Under the pieces are notes generated by a model that searched no databases, was not told the origin of the DNA, and worked only from the letters and a program-made list of their open reading frames with translations. From positions 3,205,954-3,269,953 of the forward strand of contig OX638350.1 in the NCBI GenBank assembly GCA_951813325.1: DNA of 64,000 nucleotides, read 5' to 3'. The stretch comes from an uncultured Acidimicrobiales bacterium. GTDB taxonomy: Bacteria; Actinomycetota; Acidimicrobiia; Acidimicrobiales; Bin134. Positions 51,045-61,415 of this stretch are shown here, one piece after another. A program made the translations under genes and the position numbers. The first letter of the stretch is position 1, and the number at the start of each line of letters is the position of its first letter.

Positions 51045-52181
51045 ATGCGCACCGCAGTCACCGAGATGTTCGGCATTGAATTTCCCATCATGGCCTTCAC
51101 CCACTGCCGCGATGTGGCCGCAGAGGTAAGCCGGGCAGGCGGGCTGGGCGTGCTGGGCGTTAGCGGGCACACCGATGAGGGTCTCGACACCGACCTGGCC
51201 TGGATCCGGGAGCAGGTCGGCGACCGGCCCTTCGGCGTCGACCTCATTATTCCCGCCCGGTACGAAGGCGCCGACCGGGGCGGGCTGGACACCGACGAAG
51301 TGAGCGCGCTCATACCGCAGGAGCATCGGCAGTTCCTCGACGAGATGCTCGACCGCTACGACGTGCCCCCGCTGCCCGACAACGACGCTGCGACCCACAA
51401 CTGGGGTCCCGCGGCCCCACTCTCCAGCCGCCGAGCCGATCGCCAGCTGGAGATTGCCTTAGCCCACGAGCCCGCCTTGGTGGCCAACGCGCTGGGCCCG
51501 CCGCCCCCGGCGATGATCGCCAAGAGCCACACCGCCGGGGCCAAAGTGGCCGCACTGGCCGGCCGGGCCGCCCACGCCGAGCGCCACGTTGCGGCCGGCG
51601 CCGATCTCATCATCGCCCAGGGACACGAAGCCGGCGGCCACACCGGCGAGATCGGCTCGATGGTGCTCATACCCGAGGTCGTGGACGCGGTGGCCCCCGT
51701 CCCGGTGCTGGGCGCCGGGGGCATCGGCCGCGGCCGCCAGATGGCTGCGGCCATGGCGTTGGGCGCGCAGGGAGTGTGGTGCGGATCGGTTTGGCTGACC
51801 ACCGAAGAAGCCGAGACCAGCCCGGCAGTCAAGCAGAAGTTCCTGGCGGCCGCATCATCGGACACCGAGCGATCCCGCACCCTCACCGGCAAGCCGGCCC
51901 GGATGCTGCGATCAGCGTGGACCGAAGAGTGGAACCGGGCCGACACCCCCGACCCGCTGCCCATGCCCTTGCAGCTCATCTTGACCGGCGAGGCCCGCCG
52001 CCGCATCGACCGCATGTCCCACCACCCCGATAGCGGTGCCCAGAAGCTGGCCAACTACTTCGTCGGCCAAATCGTCGGCACCATGAACCAAGTCCTCCCC
52101 ACCCGCCAGGTGGTCTACAACCTCGTCGAGGAATTCATCGAGGCGGTTGACTCGCTGCGCTCTCAACTCGAGGACGGATAG
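51045..52181 (+). CDS. nitronate monooxygenase / 2-nitropropane dioxygenase-like
   Basis: 378 aa, ATG at 51045 with AAGGGAAG upstream, 15 bp after the exonuclease. TIM-barrel FMN enzyme: FGIEFPIMAFTHCRDVAAEV (start), GGLGVLGVSGHT, DLIIAQGHEAGGHTGEIGSM, VPVLGAGGIGRGRQMAAAMA and GVWCGSVWL. Family members oxidise nitronates or act as FMN-dependent oxidoreductases. It overlaps convergently with the LOG gene by 19 nt. Substrate not predictable. Confidence 0.85.
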   Translation: MRTAVTEMFGIEFPIMAFTHCRDVAAEVSRAGGLGVLGVSGHTDEGLDTDLAWIREQVGDRPFGVDLIIPARYEGADRGGLDTDEVSALIPQEHRQFLDEMLDRYDVPPLPDNDAATHNWGPAAPLSSRRADRQLEIALAHEPALVANALGPPPPAMIAKSHTAGAKVAALAGRAAHAERHVAAGADLIIAQGHEAGGHTGEIGSMVLIPEVVDAVAPVPVLGAGGIGRGRQMAAAMALGAQGVWCGSVWLTTEEAETSPAVKQKFLAAASSDTERSRTLTGKPARMLRSAWTEEWNRADTPDPLPMPLQLILTGEARRRIDRMSHHPDSGAQKLANYFVGQIVGTMNQVLPTRQVVYNLVEEFIEAVDSLRSQLEDG

Positions 52182-52744
52182 AGCAACGCCAAGGCCTCAT
52201 CAACCGAACCAGCCCTTCGGATGATCCCCGCCTTTTCCTGCTTCACAAATCCAACTTCCACCAGCCGATCATGGAACTCAGCCAGCGGTGCCCAAAACCC
52301 GTCATCGTCCAAGAGCACCACCGGCTTGTGCCGCCCACCCTCATGAAGCCCCAGCTGTGTCCAGGTCGCGGCCTCGAACAGCTCCTCCATCGTCCCCAAC
52401 CCGCCCGGCAGCGCGCAGAACCCGTCGGACAGCGAGTACATGAGCTGCTTGCGATCGTGCATGTCGTCCACCAAGCAGAGCTCGGTCAACCCCTGGTGGG
52501 CCACTTCGATCTCGTCCAAGAACTTCGGGATCACCCCGATCACCTCGCCGCCCGCGGCCATCACTGCGTCGGCCATCACCCCCATGAGGCCCACCCGGCC
52601 TCCGCCGAACACCACCCCGATCCCCTGCGCGGCCAGCCGCCGGCCCAGATCGGCGGCCAGCGCGGCGTGGCTTGGCTCAGTGCCCAGCGATGAACTGCAA
52701 AAAACCGCCACCCGCCTCTGCACCAGTCCCGAATCCAATGGCAT
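52163..52744 (-). CDS. LOG family protein (TIGR00730-type phosphoribohydrolase)
   Basis: 193 aa; ATG at 52744 follows TACCCT by 7 nt. Motifs: VAVFCSSSLG, GVVFGGGRVGLMGVMADAVM and ALPGGLGTMEELFEAATWTQ (PGGxGTxxE). LOG enzymes release the base from nucleoside 5'-monophosphates (cytokinin-activating type). It is complete and near the normal size. Divergent from the carboxylase gene, with 76 bp between the starts. Confidence 0.92.
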   Translation of the reverse strand: MPLDSGLVQRRVAVFCSSSLGTEPSHAALAADLGRRLAAQGIGVVFGGGRVGLMGVMADAVMAAGGEVIGVIPKFLDEIEVAHQGLTELCLVDDMHDRKQLMYSLSDGFCALPGGLGTMEELFEAATWTQLGLHEGGRHKPVVLLDDDGFWAPLAEFHDRLVEVGFVKQEKAGIIRRAGSVDEALALLYPSSS

Positions 52745-52820
52745 GGGACAAAGGGTACCGGGCTGTGCCTTGGGCGAGAGGTCGTGGAAGAACGCGAACC
52801 CCATGTAGCCTGGCACGATC

Positions 52821-54377
52821 ATGGCCGAGCACTCGATGAAAGACCGCCTCAGCGATTTGGAGCGCCGCAAGCACGAGGCCCTCCACGCCGGGCCCCAGCG
52901 AGCGGTGGACCGCCAGCACGAGAAGGGCAAGATGCTGGCCCGGGAGCGCATCGAGTACCTGCTCGACGACGGCTCCTTCCACGAACTCGACATGCTGGCC
53001 CGCCACCGGGCGCTGGACAGCGGCATCGAGGAGCGGCCCTACACCGACGGCGTGATCACCGGCTGGGGCACTATCGACGGCCGCAAGGTGTTCCTGTTCG
53101 CCCAGGACTTCACCGTGTTCGGCGGCGCGCTGGGGGAGGTGTTCGCCGAGAAGATCCACAAGGTGATGGACCTGGCCCTGTCGGTGGGCGCGCCCATGAT
53201 CGGCCTCAACGACGGCGCCGGCGCCCGCATCCAGGAAGGGGTGGTCTCGCTCGACTCCTACGGCGGCATCTTCCACCGCAACGTCAAGTCATCCGGCGTC
53301 ATCCCCCAGATCAGCGTGATCCTCGGGCCGTGCGCCGGGGGGGCGGTGTACAGCCCGGCCATGACCGACTTCGTGTTCATGGTGGCCGAGAAGTCGCACA
53401 TGTTCATCACCGGACCCGACGTGGTGAAAACGGTCACCGGCGAAGAGGTCACCTTGGAGGATCTGGGCGGAGCCCGCTCCCATTCCACCAAGTCGGGGGT
53501 GGCCACCTTTGTGGGCCCCACCGAGGAGGAGGTGCTGGACGAGGTGCGCTTTTTGGTCGGCCACCTGCCGGCCAACAACCTTGAGGAGGCCCCCCGGGCA
53601 GACACCACCGACGACCCCGAGCGGCTCACCCCCGAGTTGCGCGACATCATGCCCGACAGCCCCAACCTGCCCTACGACATGCGCACGGTGATCCAGGCGG
53701 TGGTGGACCACGGGGAGTTCATGGAGTACCACGCCCACTGGGCCCAGTCCATCGTGTGCGGCTTCGCCCGATTGAGCGGCTACACCGTCGGCGTGGTCGG
53801 CAACCAGCCGATGGTGCTGGCCGGGGTCCTCGATATCGAGTCGTCGTCCAAAGCAGCCCGCTTCGTGCGGACCTGCGATGCCTTCAACATCCCGCTTTTG
53901 ACGCTGGTGGACGTGCCCGGCTTTTTGCCCGGGGTGGATCAAGAGCACGGCGGCATCATCCGCCACGGCGCAAAGCTGCTGTACGCCTACTGCGAGGCCA
54001 CCGTGCCCCGCATCCAGGTGATCACCCGCAAGGCCTATGGCGGGGCCTATGTGGTGATGGACTCCAAATCGGTTGGCTCCGACCTGTCGTTCGCCTGGCC
54101 CGGCGCCGAACTGGCCGTGATGGGCCCTCAAGGGGCAGTCGAGATCATCCACCGCCGCGAGCTCCAGTCGGCCGCCGATCCCGTCGCCCGGCGAGCCGAA
54201 CTGGTGGACGACTACACCGAGCGCTACGCCAACCCCTACATCGCCGCCGAGCGGGGCTACATAGACGATGTGATCGACCCGGCCGACACCCGCCGTCTGG
54301 TGATCGCCGGTTTCGAGATGCTCCGCTCCAAGCGCGAGGAGCTCCTGCCCCGCAAGCACGGGGTCATCCCGCTCTAA
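52821..54377 (+). CDS. acyl-CoA carboxylase beta subunit (propionyl/methylmalonyl type)
   Basis: 518 aa, ATG at 52821. Carboxyltransferase signatures: MLARERIEYLLDDGSFHELD, AQDFTVFGGALGEVFAEKI, GLNDGAGARIQEG, ILGPCAGGAVYSPAMTDFVF, TGPDVVKTVTGE, FMEYHAHWAQSIVCGFARL, VDVPGFLPGVDQEHGGIIRH and RKAYGGAYVVMDSKSVGSDL. It transfers carboxyl from biotin to propionyl-CoA or acetyl-CoA. Actinobacterial beta subunits of this type work with a separate alpha subunit (not in the window) and often a small epsilon subunit, here encoded next. Confidence 0.95.
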   Translation: MAEHSMKDRLSDLERRKHEALHAGPQRAVDRQHEKGKMLARERIEYLLDDGSFHELDMLARHRALDSGIEERPYTDGVITGWGTIDGRKVFLFAQDFTVFGGALGEVFAEKIHKVMDLALSVGAPMIGLNDGAGARIQEGVVSLDSYGGIFHRNVKSSGVIPQISVILGPCAGGAVYSPAMTDFVFMVAEKSHMFITGPDVVKTVTGEEVTLEDLGGARSHSTKSGVATFVGPTEEEVLDEVRFLVGHLPANNLEEAPRADTTDDPERLTPELRDIMPDSPNLPYDMRTVIQAVVDHGEFMEYHAHWAQSIVCGFARLSGYTVGVVGNQPMVLAGVLDIESSSKAARFVRTCDAFNIPLLTLVDVPGFLPGVDQEHGGIIRHGAKLLYAYCEATVPRIQVITRKAYGGAYVVMDSKSVGSDLSFAWPGAELAVMGPQGAVEIIHRRELQSAADPVARRAELVDDYTERYANPYIAAERGYIDDVIDPADTRRLVIAGFEMLRSKREELLPRKHGVIPL

Positions 54378-54435
54378 TCCCGTTTATCCGGAAAATCACC
54401 CCGGCACAGCCGAAAAGACCAGCTAGAACAACCCC

Positions 54436-54630
54436 ATGACCGCCATCCAGATCACCCCGCAGCCCACCAACGGGGAAGTGGCCGCCATCCTTGCCGCCTA
54501 CGAGGCTCTCTGGCCCCGTCCCTCGGTCGAACAGCCTCCCGCACCAGTCGCCCCGCGCTGGCGGTTCAGCGGGCGCTGGTGGACTGCACCGGCCGCAACC
54601 CGCCGCAAGCAACAAGGACTGCGACGATGA
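54436..54630 (+). CDS. acyl-CoA carboxylase epsilon-like subunit
   Basis: 64 aa, ATG at 54436, 58 bp after the beta subunit. TNGEVAAILAAYEALWPRP followed by a Pro-rich linker and RWRFSGRWWT is the layout of actinobacterial AccE/PccE: an N-terminal helix (E(E/V)AALVA) and a terminal W-rich segment. Epsilon subunits stabilise the alpha-beta complex. Identification rests on size, position and these motifs. Overlaps the next gene (ATGA). Confidence 0.75.
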   Translation: MTAIQITPQPTNGEVAAILAAYEALWPRPSVEQPPAPVAPRWRFSGRWWTAPAATRRKQQGLRR

Positions 54631-55193
54631 CCGCAGATCCCGCTCGCCACCGGACGCCCGAGGAGTTGGAGACCGCCCTCGACCACATCCGCCAAGCCCC
54701 CGTCGACCACGGCACTCTCGAGTTGATCGTGCGTCGCCCTGCGGTGAACGAGCGAGAAGTGCTGGAATCCGGCCTGCTCACCATGGAGGAGGGCCTTGAG
54801 GGCGACACTTGGAACCAGCGGGGCTCAAGCAAGACCTCCGACGGCGGCCCGTTGATCGACGCCCAGATAAACATCATGAACGCTCGCACGGCTGCGGCGA
54901 TTGCCGGACCCATCAAACGGTGGGCCCTAGCCGGCGACCAGCTCTACATCGACCTCGACATCAGCATCGATACCCTTCCCCCCGGCACCCGCCTCGCCAT
55001 CGGCGAAGCCGTCATCGAGGTCACCGCCGAGCCCCACACGGGATGCGGCAAGTTCTCTGCCCGATTCGGCCGAGACGCCCTCCGCTTCGTCAACTCCCCC
55101 ACCGGCCGCGTCCTCAACCTCCGCGGCATCAACGCCAAAGTCATCCACCCCGGCCCCATCCACCAAGGCGACCCGGTTACCCGCCTCCCCTAA
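54627..55193 (+). CDS. MOSC-domain protein
   Basis: 188 aa; ATG at 54627 overlaps the epsilon-like stop by 4 nt. GLEGDTWNQRG, LIDAQINIMNARTAAAIAGP, RLAIGEAVIEVTAEPHTGCG with its conserved Cys, then GRVLNLRGINAKVI. MOSC domains bind sulfur or molybdenum cofactor at the conserved Cys. Substrate unknown. It ends 4 nt past the stop of the convergent aat gene. Confidence 0.85.
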   Translation: MTADPARHRTPEELETALDHIRQAPVDHGTLELIVRRPAVNEREVLESGLLTMEEGLEGDTWNQRGSSKTSDGGPLIDAQINIMNARTAAAIAGPIKRWALAGDQLYIDLDISIDTLPPGTRLAIGEAVIEVTAEPHTGCGKFSARFGRDALRFVNSPTGRVLNLRGINAKVIHPGPIHQGDPVTRLP

Positions 55194-55864
55194 CGGGGCC
55201 ACGGCGCCGACGGCTGCTTCGCCGCCGCTGACAGCCGCGCCAAATACTCACTCCGCGGAATCTCCACCGCCCCCAAACTCCGCAGGTGCTCCGTCGCCCA
55301 CTGCACATCCAACAGCCGCGTCACTCCTCCATGAGCCAACCGCCCCACCAGCGAAACCAACGCCACCTTCGACGCGTCCCGATCGACATGGAACATCGAC
55401 TCGCCGGCGAACAACCCGCCGATCGACACCCCGTACAGGCCACCGACCAGCTCCCCCTGTTCCGACCACGCTTCCACGCTGTGGGCCCACCCAAGTTTGT
55501 GCAACCGCACATAGGCATCTCGGATCTCCGGCGAGATCCACCCGTGGGGGCGCTCGATCGCCCGACAGGCGTCGACCACATCGGCAAACGCCACATCGGC
55601 GGTGATCCGATAGCGCCGCAGCGACCGGCGCAGCGACCGGGTGACCCGAAGATCGTCGAGAGGGATCACCCCTCGCGGATCGGGCGACCACCACCCCAGC
55701 TTGTCGGTGCGCCCCAGCGGCATCGGAAACAGGCCGGCCCGGTAGGCGGTCAGCAGCGTTCCGGGGGCCAGATCGGCCCCTACCGCCACCAAGCCATGCT
55801 CATCCGCCGTCTCCGCGGGCGGGAAGGCCCACTGGCTGGGCTCGGGGACAAGCCTCATCCCCAT
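55190..55864 (-). CDS. aat: leucyl/phenylalanyl-tRNA-protein transferase
   Basis: 224 aa from the ATG at 55864; ATG at 55858 is also possible. FPPAETADEHGLVAVGADLA, LTAYRAGLFPMPLG, LGWWSPDPRGVIPLDDLRVT, GWAHSVEAWSEQGELVGGLY and GVSIGGLFAGESMFH are the family signatures. It transfers Leu or Phe to N-terminal basic residues, marking proteins for ClpS/ClpAP-type degradation. Complete. Confidence 0.95.
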   Translation of the reverse strand: MGMRLVPEPSQWAFPPAETADEHGLVAVGADLAPGTLLTAYRAGLFPMPLGRTDKLGWWSPDPRGVIPLDDLRVTRSLRRSLRRYRITADVAFADVVDACRAIERPHGWISPEIRDAYVRLHKLGWAHSVEAWSEQGELVGGLYGVSIGGLFAGESMFHVDRDASKVALVSLVGRLAHGGVTRLLDVQWATEHLRSLGAVEIPRSEYLARLSAAAKQPSAPWPR

Positions 55865-55899
55865 ACTCTGCCCCACCCAAATGCTCTGGGTCGGGGCCG

Positions 55900-57384
55900 T
55901 TACTCAGATTCTTCGATGGTGACCGACTTGACGATCACCTGGGGTTCGGGAGCTCCGCCCAGCCGGTTGCCGGGCTGGTCGACATGGCTGGCCAGGATGT
56001 CCTCGGCCACTGTCAGGCTCTGCTCGTCCATCTGGCCGAACACCACGTAGGTGCCCTGGCTGTTGAGCACAGCGGTTTTCTCGTTCACCGCGAAGAAGAA
56101 CTGGGCACTGGCGCTGTTGGGCGCTCCGGTGCGGGCCATCACGATCTGACCCGGCTCATAGGTGAACCCCGACCCCTCGTCGACAATGGTGTAGCCCGGC
56201 CCGGGGTCAGACGGCGAGTTGGTGTGGGGCGCCCCGCCCTGGATGATGCCGATGCCCGGATCGGTGCGGAACAACAGCGTGTCGTCGTAGTAGTGGTATC
56301 GGGCCAGCACCGCGAAGTTGTTGGCCGTGATCGGCGTGTTCACCGTATCGAGGTCGATCCGCATCTCCCCCGCAGTGGTGTCGAACACCGCGGTGTACTG
56401 CTTGGATCTGTCCAAGCACATGGGCTGGGGACCGTCGAAATCCAGGACTGTTGGTCCCGATCCGTCTGCGGGCGGGCATGCGCTCACGTCAATACTCCCT
56501 TCAGGAGTGGGGTCGGTGGCTTGTATATCGATGGAGTGGACGATGACCGACTCCGACGGCCGCCCTCCGAATGCGGTGGCGGGATCGTCGACATGCATAA
56601 CCAGGGCATCCAGCACGACAGCCAGGCTGCTGTCTTCAATCTGGCCCAAGGTTGCCAGCCCCGATACCGGCTCGGACGGCAGGAATTCGTCGTAGGCCAA
56701 AAGCAGGAACTGTCCGGTCGAATCGCCCTGGGCCGACCACAGCAGCTGGCCGGCCTTGTATTCGACTGCCTCGCCCGGATCGACCGTGAATCCCGGGCCG
56801 GGATCGTCAGCAGAGTTGGTATGGGGCGATCCACCCTGGATGTAGCCCCCAGTGGGATCGGTGTAGAAGATGGCTGTTCCGTCGTAGTAGTCGTAGCCCG
56901 CCAGCACGGCAAAGGCGTTTACCGCCTCAGGAGCAGCCTGCGGGTCGAGCGCCACCCGTATTCGCCCCAGACTGGTGTCGAATACCGCGGTGTAGTCGAT
57001 CTCGGGATCGAGGCACTCGCCGGGGGCTGCTTCGAACTGGGTCACTCGGAACGCCGGTTCCGCCGGGTCGGGACACGGGGTGACTGCCTCGCTCAGCTCG
57101 CCTCCGGGTGCGGGTGGCGGAGGCAGCTCGGGGAAGCCTCCACTTGCAGACGCGGCGTCGGTGACCGCGGTTTCTCCGGGCGCGGTGGCGACATCGCCGC
57201 CACCGCCCTCGTCGTCACCGCGAAGCGTCAGCCAAAGAACCAGCACCGCGACCACGATCGCCAATGCGATCAGAGCAACCCGCACCCCTCCAGAGCGAAT
57301 CCTGCCCCGGGTCGCGGTCACCTTGGCCCGCTGTTGAACAACTTGGCGGCGCTCTCGCTGTCGCTGCCTCTTGCTGGTGGCCAT
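55900..57384 (-). CDS. membrane-anchored double cyclophilin-type peptidyl-prolyl isomerase
   Basis: 494 aa; ATG at 57384 lies 8 nt after TAGATT. A basic cytoplasmic N-terminus (KRQRQRERRQVVQQR) precedes one helix (VALIALAIVVAVLVLWLTLR), a Gly/Asp/Pro linker, and two cyclophilin-like domains (~160 residues each), with YTAVFDTSLGRIRVALD and YTAVFDTTAGEMRIDLD at their starts and GGYIQGGSPHTNSADDPGPG and GIIQGGAPHTNSPSDPGPGY in the core. The second retains QFFFAVNEK; the first has QFLLLAYDEF. Two domains in tandem are unusual; they probably fold exported proteins. Confidence 0.88.
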   Translation of the reverse strand: MATSKRQRQRERRQVVQQRAKVTATRGRIRSGGVRVALIALAIVVAVLVLWLTLRGDDEGGGGDVATAPGETAVTDAASASGGFPELPPPPAPGGELSEAVTPCPDPAEPAFRVTQFEAAPGECLDPEIDYTAVFDTSLGRIRVALDPQAAPEAVNAFAVLAGYDYYDGTAIFYTDPTGGYIQGGSPHTNSADDPGPGFTVDPGEAVEYKAGQLLWSAQGDSTGQFLLLAYDEFLPSEPVSGLATLGQIEDSSLAVVLDALVMHVDDPATAFGGRPSESVIVHSIDIQATDPTPEGSIDVSACPPADGSGPTVLDFDGPQPMCLDRSKQYTAVFDTTAGEMRIDLDTVNTPITANNFAVLARYHYYDDTLLFRTDPGIGIIQGGAPHTNSPSDPGPGYTIVDEGSGFTYEPGQIVMARTGAPNSASAQFFFAVNEKTAVLNSQGTYVVFGQMDEQSLTVAEDILASHVDQPGNRLGGAPEPQVIVKSVTIEESE

Positions 57385-57473
57385 CGTCTGTGAATCTAGG
57401 CCCGTTGACGCCCAAGTGCCTATCAGCCCGAGAATCTCGGATAACAACAACCGGAGCAGCAATCAGGGGCCGG

Positions 57474-57479
57474 TAGCGT
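57474..57479 (+). promoter_or_regulatory. -10 box TAGCGT of ask, leaderless layout
   Basis: TAGCGT (57474-57479) ends 7 nt before the GTG start at 57487 and no Shine-Dalgarno sequence is present between. Similar boxes occur before asd (TAGGCT, 58730-58735, 7 nt), the ATPase gene (TAGGGT, 59839-59844, 6 nt) and dnaX (TAAAGT, 46064-46069, 7 nt). Confidence 0.6.
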
Positions 57480-57486
57480 TTCTGCC

Positions 57487-58701
57487 GTGGCCTTAGTGGT
57501 ACAGAAGTTCGGCGGCACGTCGGTGGCCAACGCCGACCGCATTCGAGAAGTGGCCGATCATGTGCGGCGCTGCCGAGATAGGGGCGACCACGTGGTTCTG
57601 GTGATCAGCGCCATGGGCAAGGAAACCGACGAGTTGCTGGCGCTGGCCTCCGCGGTCTCCGACACCCAGCCGGGCCGGGAGCTGGACATGCTCATCACCG
57701 CCGGTGAGCGCAAGGCCTGTGCACTGGTATGCATGGCCCTCCACGATCTGGGGGTGCCCGCCGACTCCTTCACCGGCAGCCAGGCCGGCTTCATCACCGA
57801 CACCAACCACGGCAACGCCAAGATCCTGGAGATCACCCCCGACCGGGTTCAGGCTGCGCTGGTGGCCAACCGGGTGCCAGTGGTGGCTGGATCGCAGGGG
57901 GTGAGCACCGAGAACGACGTGACGTTTTTGGGCCGGGGCGGCTCTGACACCACGGCGGTGGCCCTGGCCCACACCCTGGGCGCCGATGCCTGCGAGCTGT
58001 ACACCGATGTGTCCGGTGTGTTCACCACCGATCCCCGGGTGTGCGCCGCCGCCCGCAAGCTGACCAGCATCTCCTTCGAGGAGCTGTTGGAGATGACCGC
58101 GGTGGGCTGTCCCAAGCCGGCAATGCGCTCAGTCGAGGTGGCCCAGAACTACGGCGTCAAGCTGCACATCCGTTCCGCATTCACCTGGGAGCAGGGAACC
58201 TGGGTGGTCAAAGAGGAGTCTTCTATGGAGCAACCCATCATCCGATCGGTCACCCCCGATACCTCCGAGGCCAAGATCACTGTCACCGGTGTGGCCGACC
58301 GCCCGGGCGTGGCCGCAGCCATGTTCCGACAGCTGGCCGATGCGGGGGTGAACGTGGACATGATCGTGCAGAACGCCTCGGAGCACGGCATCACCGACAT
58401 CTCCTTCACCGTGCCTGACGGCGATGTCGACACCGCCGCTGGCATCACCCGTGGCCTGGCCGACGACATCGGTGCCACCGGGATAACGGTCGACCGGGAT
58501 ATCGCCCGGATCAGCCTGGTGGGGGCGGGAATGAAATCGCACCCCGGTGTGGCCGCCACCATGTTCGAGACCCTGTCGGAGAACCAGATCAACATCGAGA
58601 TGATCTCCACATCCCCCATTCGCATTAGCTGCGTGATCCGCCAAGATTGCGCTGATGCGGCGACTCAAGCTCTGCACGAGGCCTTCGGCCTGACCCGATA
58701 A
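57487..58701 (+). CDS. ask: aspartate kinase
   Basis: 404 aa, GTG at 57487. VVQKFGGTSVANADRIREVA at the start, then DELLALASAVSD, ITAGERKACALVCMALHD, FITDTNHGNAKI, TTAVALAHTLGADACELYTD and VSGVFTTDPR (substrate and ATP sites). The C-terminal half has two ACT domains (KITVTGVADRPGVAAAMF; ARISLVGAGMKSHPGVAATM). Phosphorylates Asp in the Lys/Thr/Met/diaminopimelate pathway and is usually feedback regulated through ACT domains. asd follows by 41 bp. Confidence 0.97.
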   Translation: MALVVQKFGGTSVANADRIREVADHVRRCRDRGDHVVLVISAMGKETDELLALASAVSDTQPGRELDMLITAGERKACALVCMALHDLGVPADSFTGSQAGFITDTNHGNAKILEITPDRVQAALVANRVPVVAGSQGVSTENDVTFLGRGGSDTTAVALAHTLGADACELYTDVSGVFTTDPRVCAAARKLTSISFEELLEMTAVGCPKPAMRSVEVAQNYGVKLHIRSAFTWEQGTWVVKEESSMEQPIIRSVTPDTSEAKITVTGVADRPGVAAAMFRQLADAGVNVDMIVQNASEHGITDISFTVPDGDVDTAAGITRGLADDIGATGITVDRDIARISLVGAGMKSHPGVAATMFETLSENQINIEMISTSPIRISCVIRQDCADAATQALHEAFGLTR

Positions 58702-58718
58702 CGGCATCAGTTCCTTGA

Positions 58719-59783
<1,065 letters not shown>

Positions 59784-59850
59784 GTTTATCAAAGATAGTT
59801 AATATAACAAAAACTATAGAAAACTTAGAAAACTGAACTAGGGTGGTGGT

Positions 59851-61071
59851 GTGGACCGACGGGACAACCCGTACACGCCGAATGCGGGCGCAAGGCCGCC
59901 GGTGCTGGTTGGGCGCGAGGAGGAGATCGAGTCGTATGACGTGCTCCTCGCCCGCCTCTCCGCTGGCCGCTCCGAGCAGTCGTTGATAGCCGTCGGACTC
60001 CGGGGAGTGGGCAAAACAGTGCTGCTGGGCGAGTTTCGCACTATCGCCGAAGAGAGGCAATGGCAGGCCATCGAGATCGAGGTCGACAAATGGGACGACC
60101 GTCAATTCCGGCAAGCCTTTGCCCGTCAAACACGCGAGGCCCTCCACGGTATCGCCCCTCGTGAGAAGTGGACCGATAGGGTCAAGCGGGCCGCTGGCCT
60201 TCTCAGGTCGTTTACCGTGAGCATCGATCCAGATGGAAAGCTCACGGCTGGATTGAGCGACAGCATGATCGAGGCGCACGCCGACAGCGGAATGCTGGAC
60301 GCTGATTTGACCAATCTGCTGGTAGGGGTGGGCGAGGCTGCCAGCGACCAGGACACGGGTGTCGTCCTGCTGCTCGATGAGCTGCACTGTTTGGATCGCA
60401 GGCAGCTGGGAGCTCTCATTTCTGCCCTGCACAAGGCAGTACAGCGTGCCCTTCCCATTGCGGTGGCGGCTGCGGCCCTGCCGCAGATCCACGAGCTCGT
60501 TGGCGAAGCCAAGACATACGCGGAGCGGCTGTTCAGGTTCTCGCGGATCGGGAACCTTCGGGAGGAAGACGCGGCGCGAGCGCTGAGGGAGCCGGCAGCT
60601 CGACAGGGCGTCAACTTCAGCGAGACCGCAGTTCAGGTCGCCATAGACTTCACCGACCGGTATCCGTACTTCCTGCAAGAGTTCGGGGAGGCCGCCTGGA
60701 ATATGGCCACCGGCAAGGACATCACCGGGCGCGACGCTGAAAACGCTCGAAAGATCGTCGAGGAGAAAATGGACTCCGGCTTCTTCAAGGTCAGGTTGGA
60801 CCGCACTACCGAACTGCAAAGGATGTATCTGCGGGCGATGGCAGAGCTTGGCCCCGATCCGCAGCCGGCCAGCAAGGTTGCAGAACTGCTCAATCGAACT
60901 TCTCAGCAATGCGGAGGCACCCGTAAACAACTGATCGACAAAGGCCTCCTCTACACCCCGGACTACGGCTATGCGGCGTTCACCGTGCCCCTGTTCCACA
61001 ACTACCTCAAACGGGCCATCCCCGAATTCGAGGCACCGCCAGTCCGCAGACGGCAGGCCAAGGCCCCATGA
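59851..61071 (+). CDS. Orc1/Cdc6-like AAA ATPase, second paralog
   Basis: 406 aa, GTG at 59851, 6 nt after TAGGGT. PPVLVGREEEIESYDVLLAR, AVGLRGVGKTVLLGEFRTIA (Walker A), GVVLLLDELHCLDRRQLGAL (Walker B), PIAVAAAALPQIHELVGEAK (sensor), then a C-terminal helical and winged-helix region (KVAELLNRTSQQCGGTRKQL; IDKGLLYTPDYGYAAFTVPL). Same architecture as 16343-17647. Upstream ~70 bp are AT-rich with AGAAAACT-type repeats, unlike the neighbours, suggesting acquisition. Role unknown. Confidence 0.85.
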   Translation: MDRRDNPYTPNAGARPPVLVGREEEIESYDVLLARLSAGRSEQSLIAVGLRGVGKTVLLGEFRTIAEERQWQAIEIEVDKWDDRQFRQAFARQTREALHGIAPREKWTDRVKRAAGLLRSFTVSIDPDGKLTAGLSDSMIEAHADSGMLDADLTNLLVGVGEAASDQDTGVVLLLDELHCLDRRQLGALISALHKAVQRALPIAVAAAALPQIHELVGEAKTYAERLFRFSRIGNLREEDAARALREPAARQGVNFSETAVQVAIDFTDRYPYFLQEFGEAAWNMATGKDITGRDAENARKIVEEKMDSGFFKVRLDRTTELQRMYLRAMAELGPDPQPASKVAELLNRTSQQCGGTRKQLIDKGLLYTPDYGYAAFTVPLFHNYLKRAIPEFEAPPVRRRQAKAP

Positions 61072-61136
61072 ACCGCAGACCAGCAACGGGAAGACACCGG
61101 CCAAATCGACATCAAGGCCCTCGTCGTCTCCGCCGA

Positions 61137-61391
61137 CTAGCGCGGCGGGTCGTCGCGATACCGCTGAGCCGCTTCTTCGAGGCTGAGGCCGAGTTGGTTG
61201 GCCAGCGAAGCCAGCCAGGCCAGCACATCGCCCAGCTCGTGAAGTCGCTCGGCGTCATCGCCCTTTCGAACCGCCTGGGCCAGCTCGCCCAGCTCCTCAC
61301 ACAGCCATGCCACGGTTGCAGGGATGCCCCGCTCCCGGTCTTGGAGACCGTAGAGCTCGTCCATGAGCTGTTGGAAGGCCGCAATCTCCAC
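61137..61391 (-). CDS. MazG-like nucleotide pyrophosphohydrolase
   Basis: 84 aa; GTG at 61391 is 6 nt after TAACGT (61403-61398), leaderless. FQQLMDELYGLQDRERG, WLCEELGELAQAVRKGD (EExxE metal site) and LHELGDVLAWLASLANQLGL (second acidic ExxD) give the MazG/all-alpha NTP pyrophosphohydrolase fold in single-domain size. It hydrolyses non-canonical or stress nucleotides. Confidence 0.85.
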   Translation of the reverse strand: MEIAAFQQLMDELYGLQDRERGIPATVAWLCEELGELAQAVRKGDDAERLHELGDVLAWLASLANQLGLSLEEAAQRYRDDPPR

Positions 61392-61415
61392 CGCAGCACG
61401 TTACCCACCGCGGTG

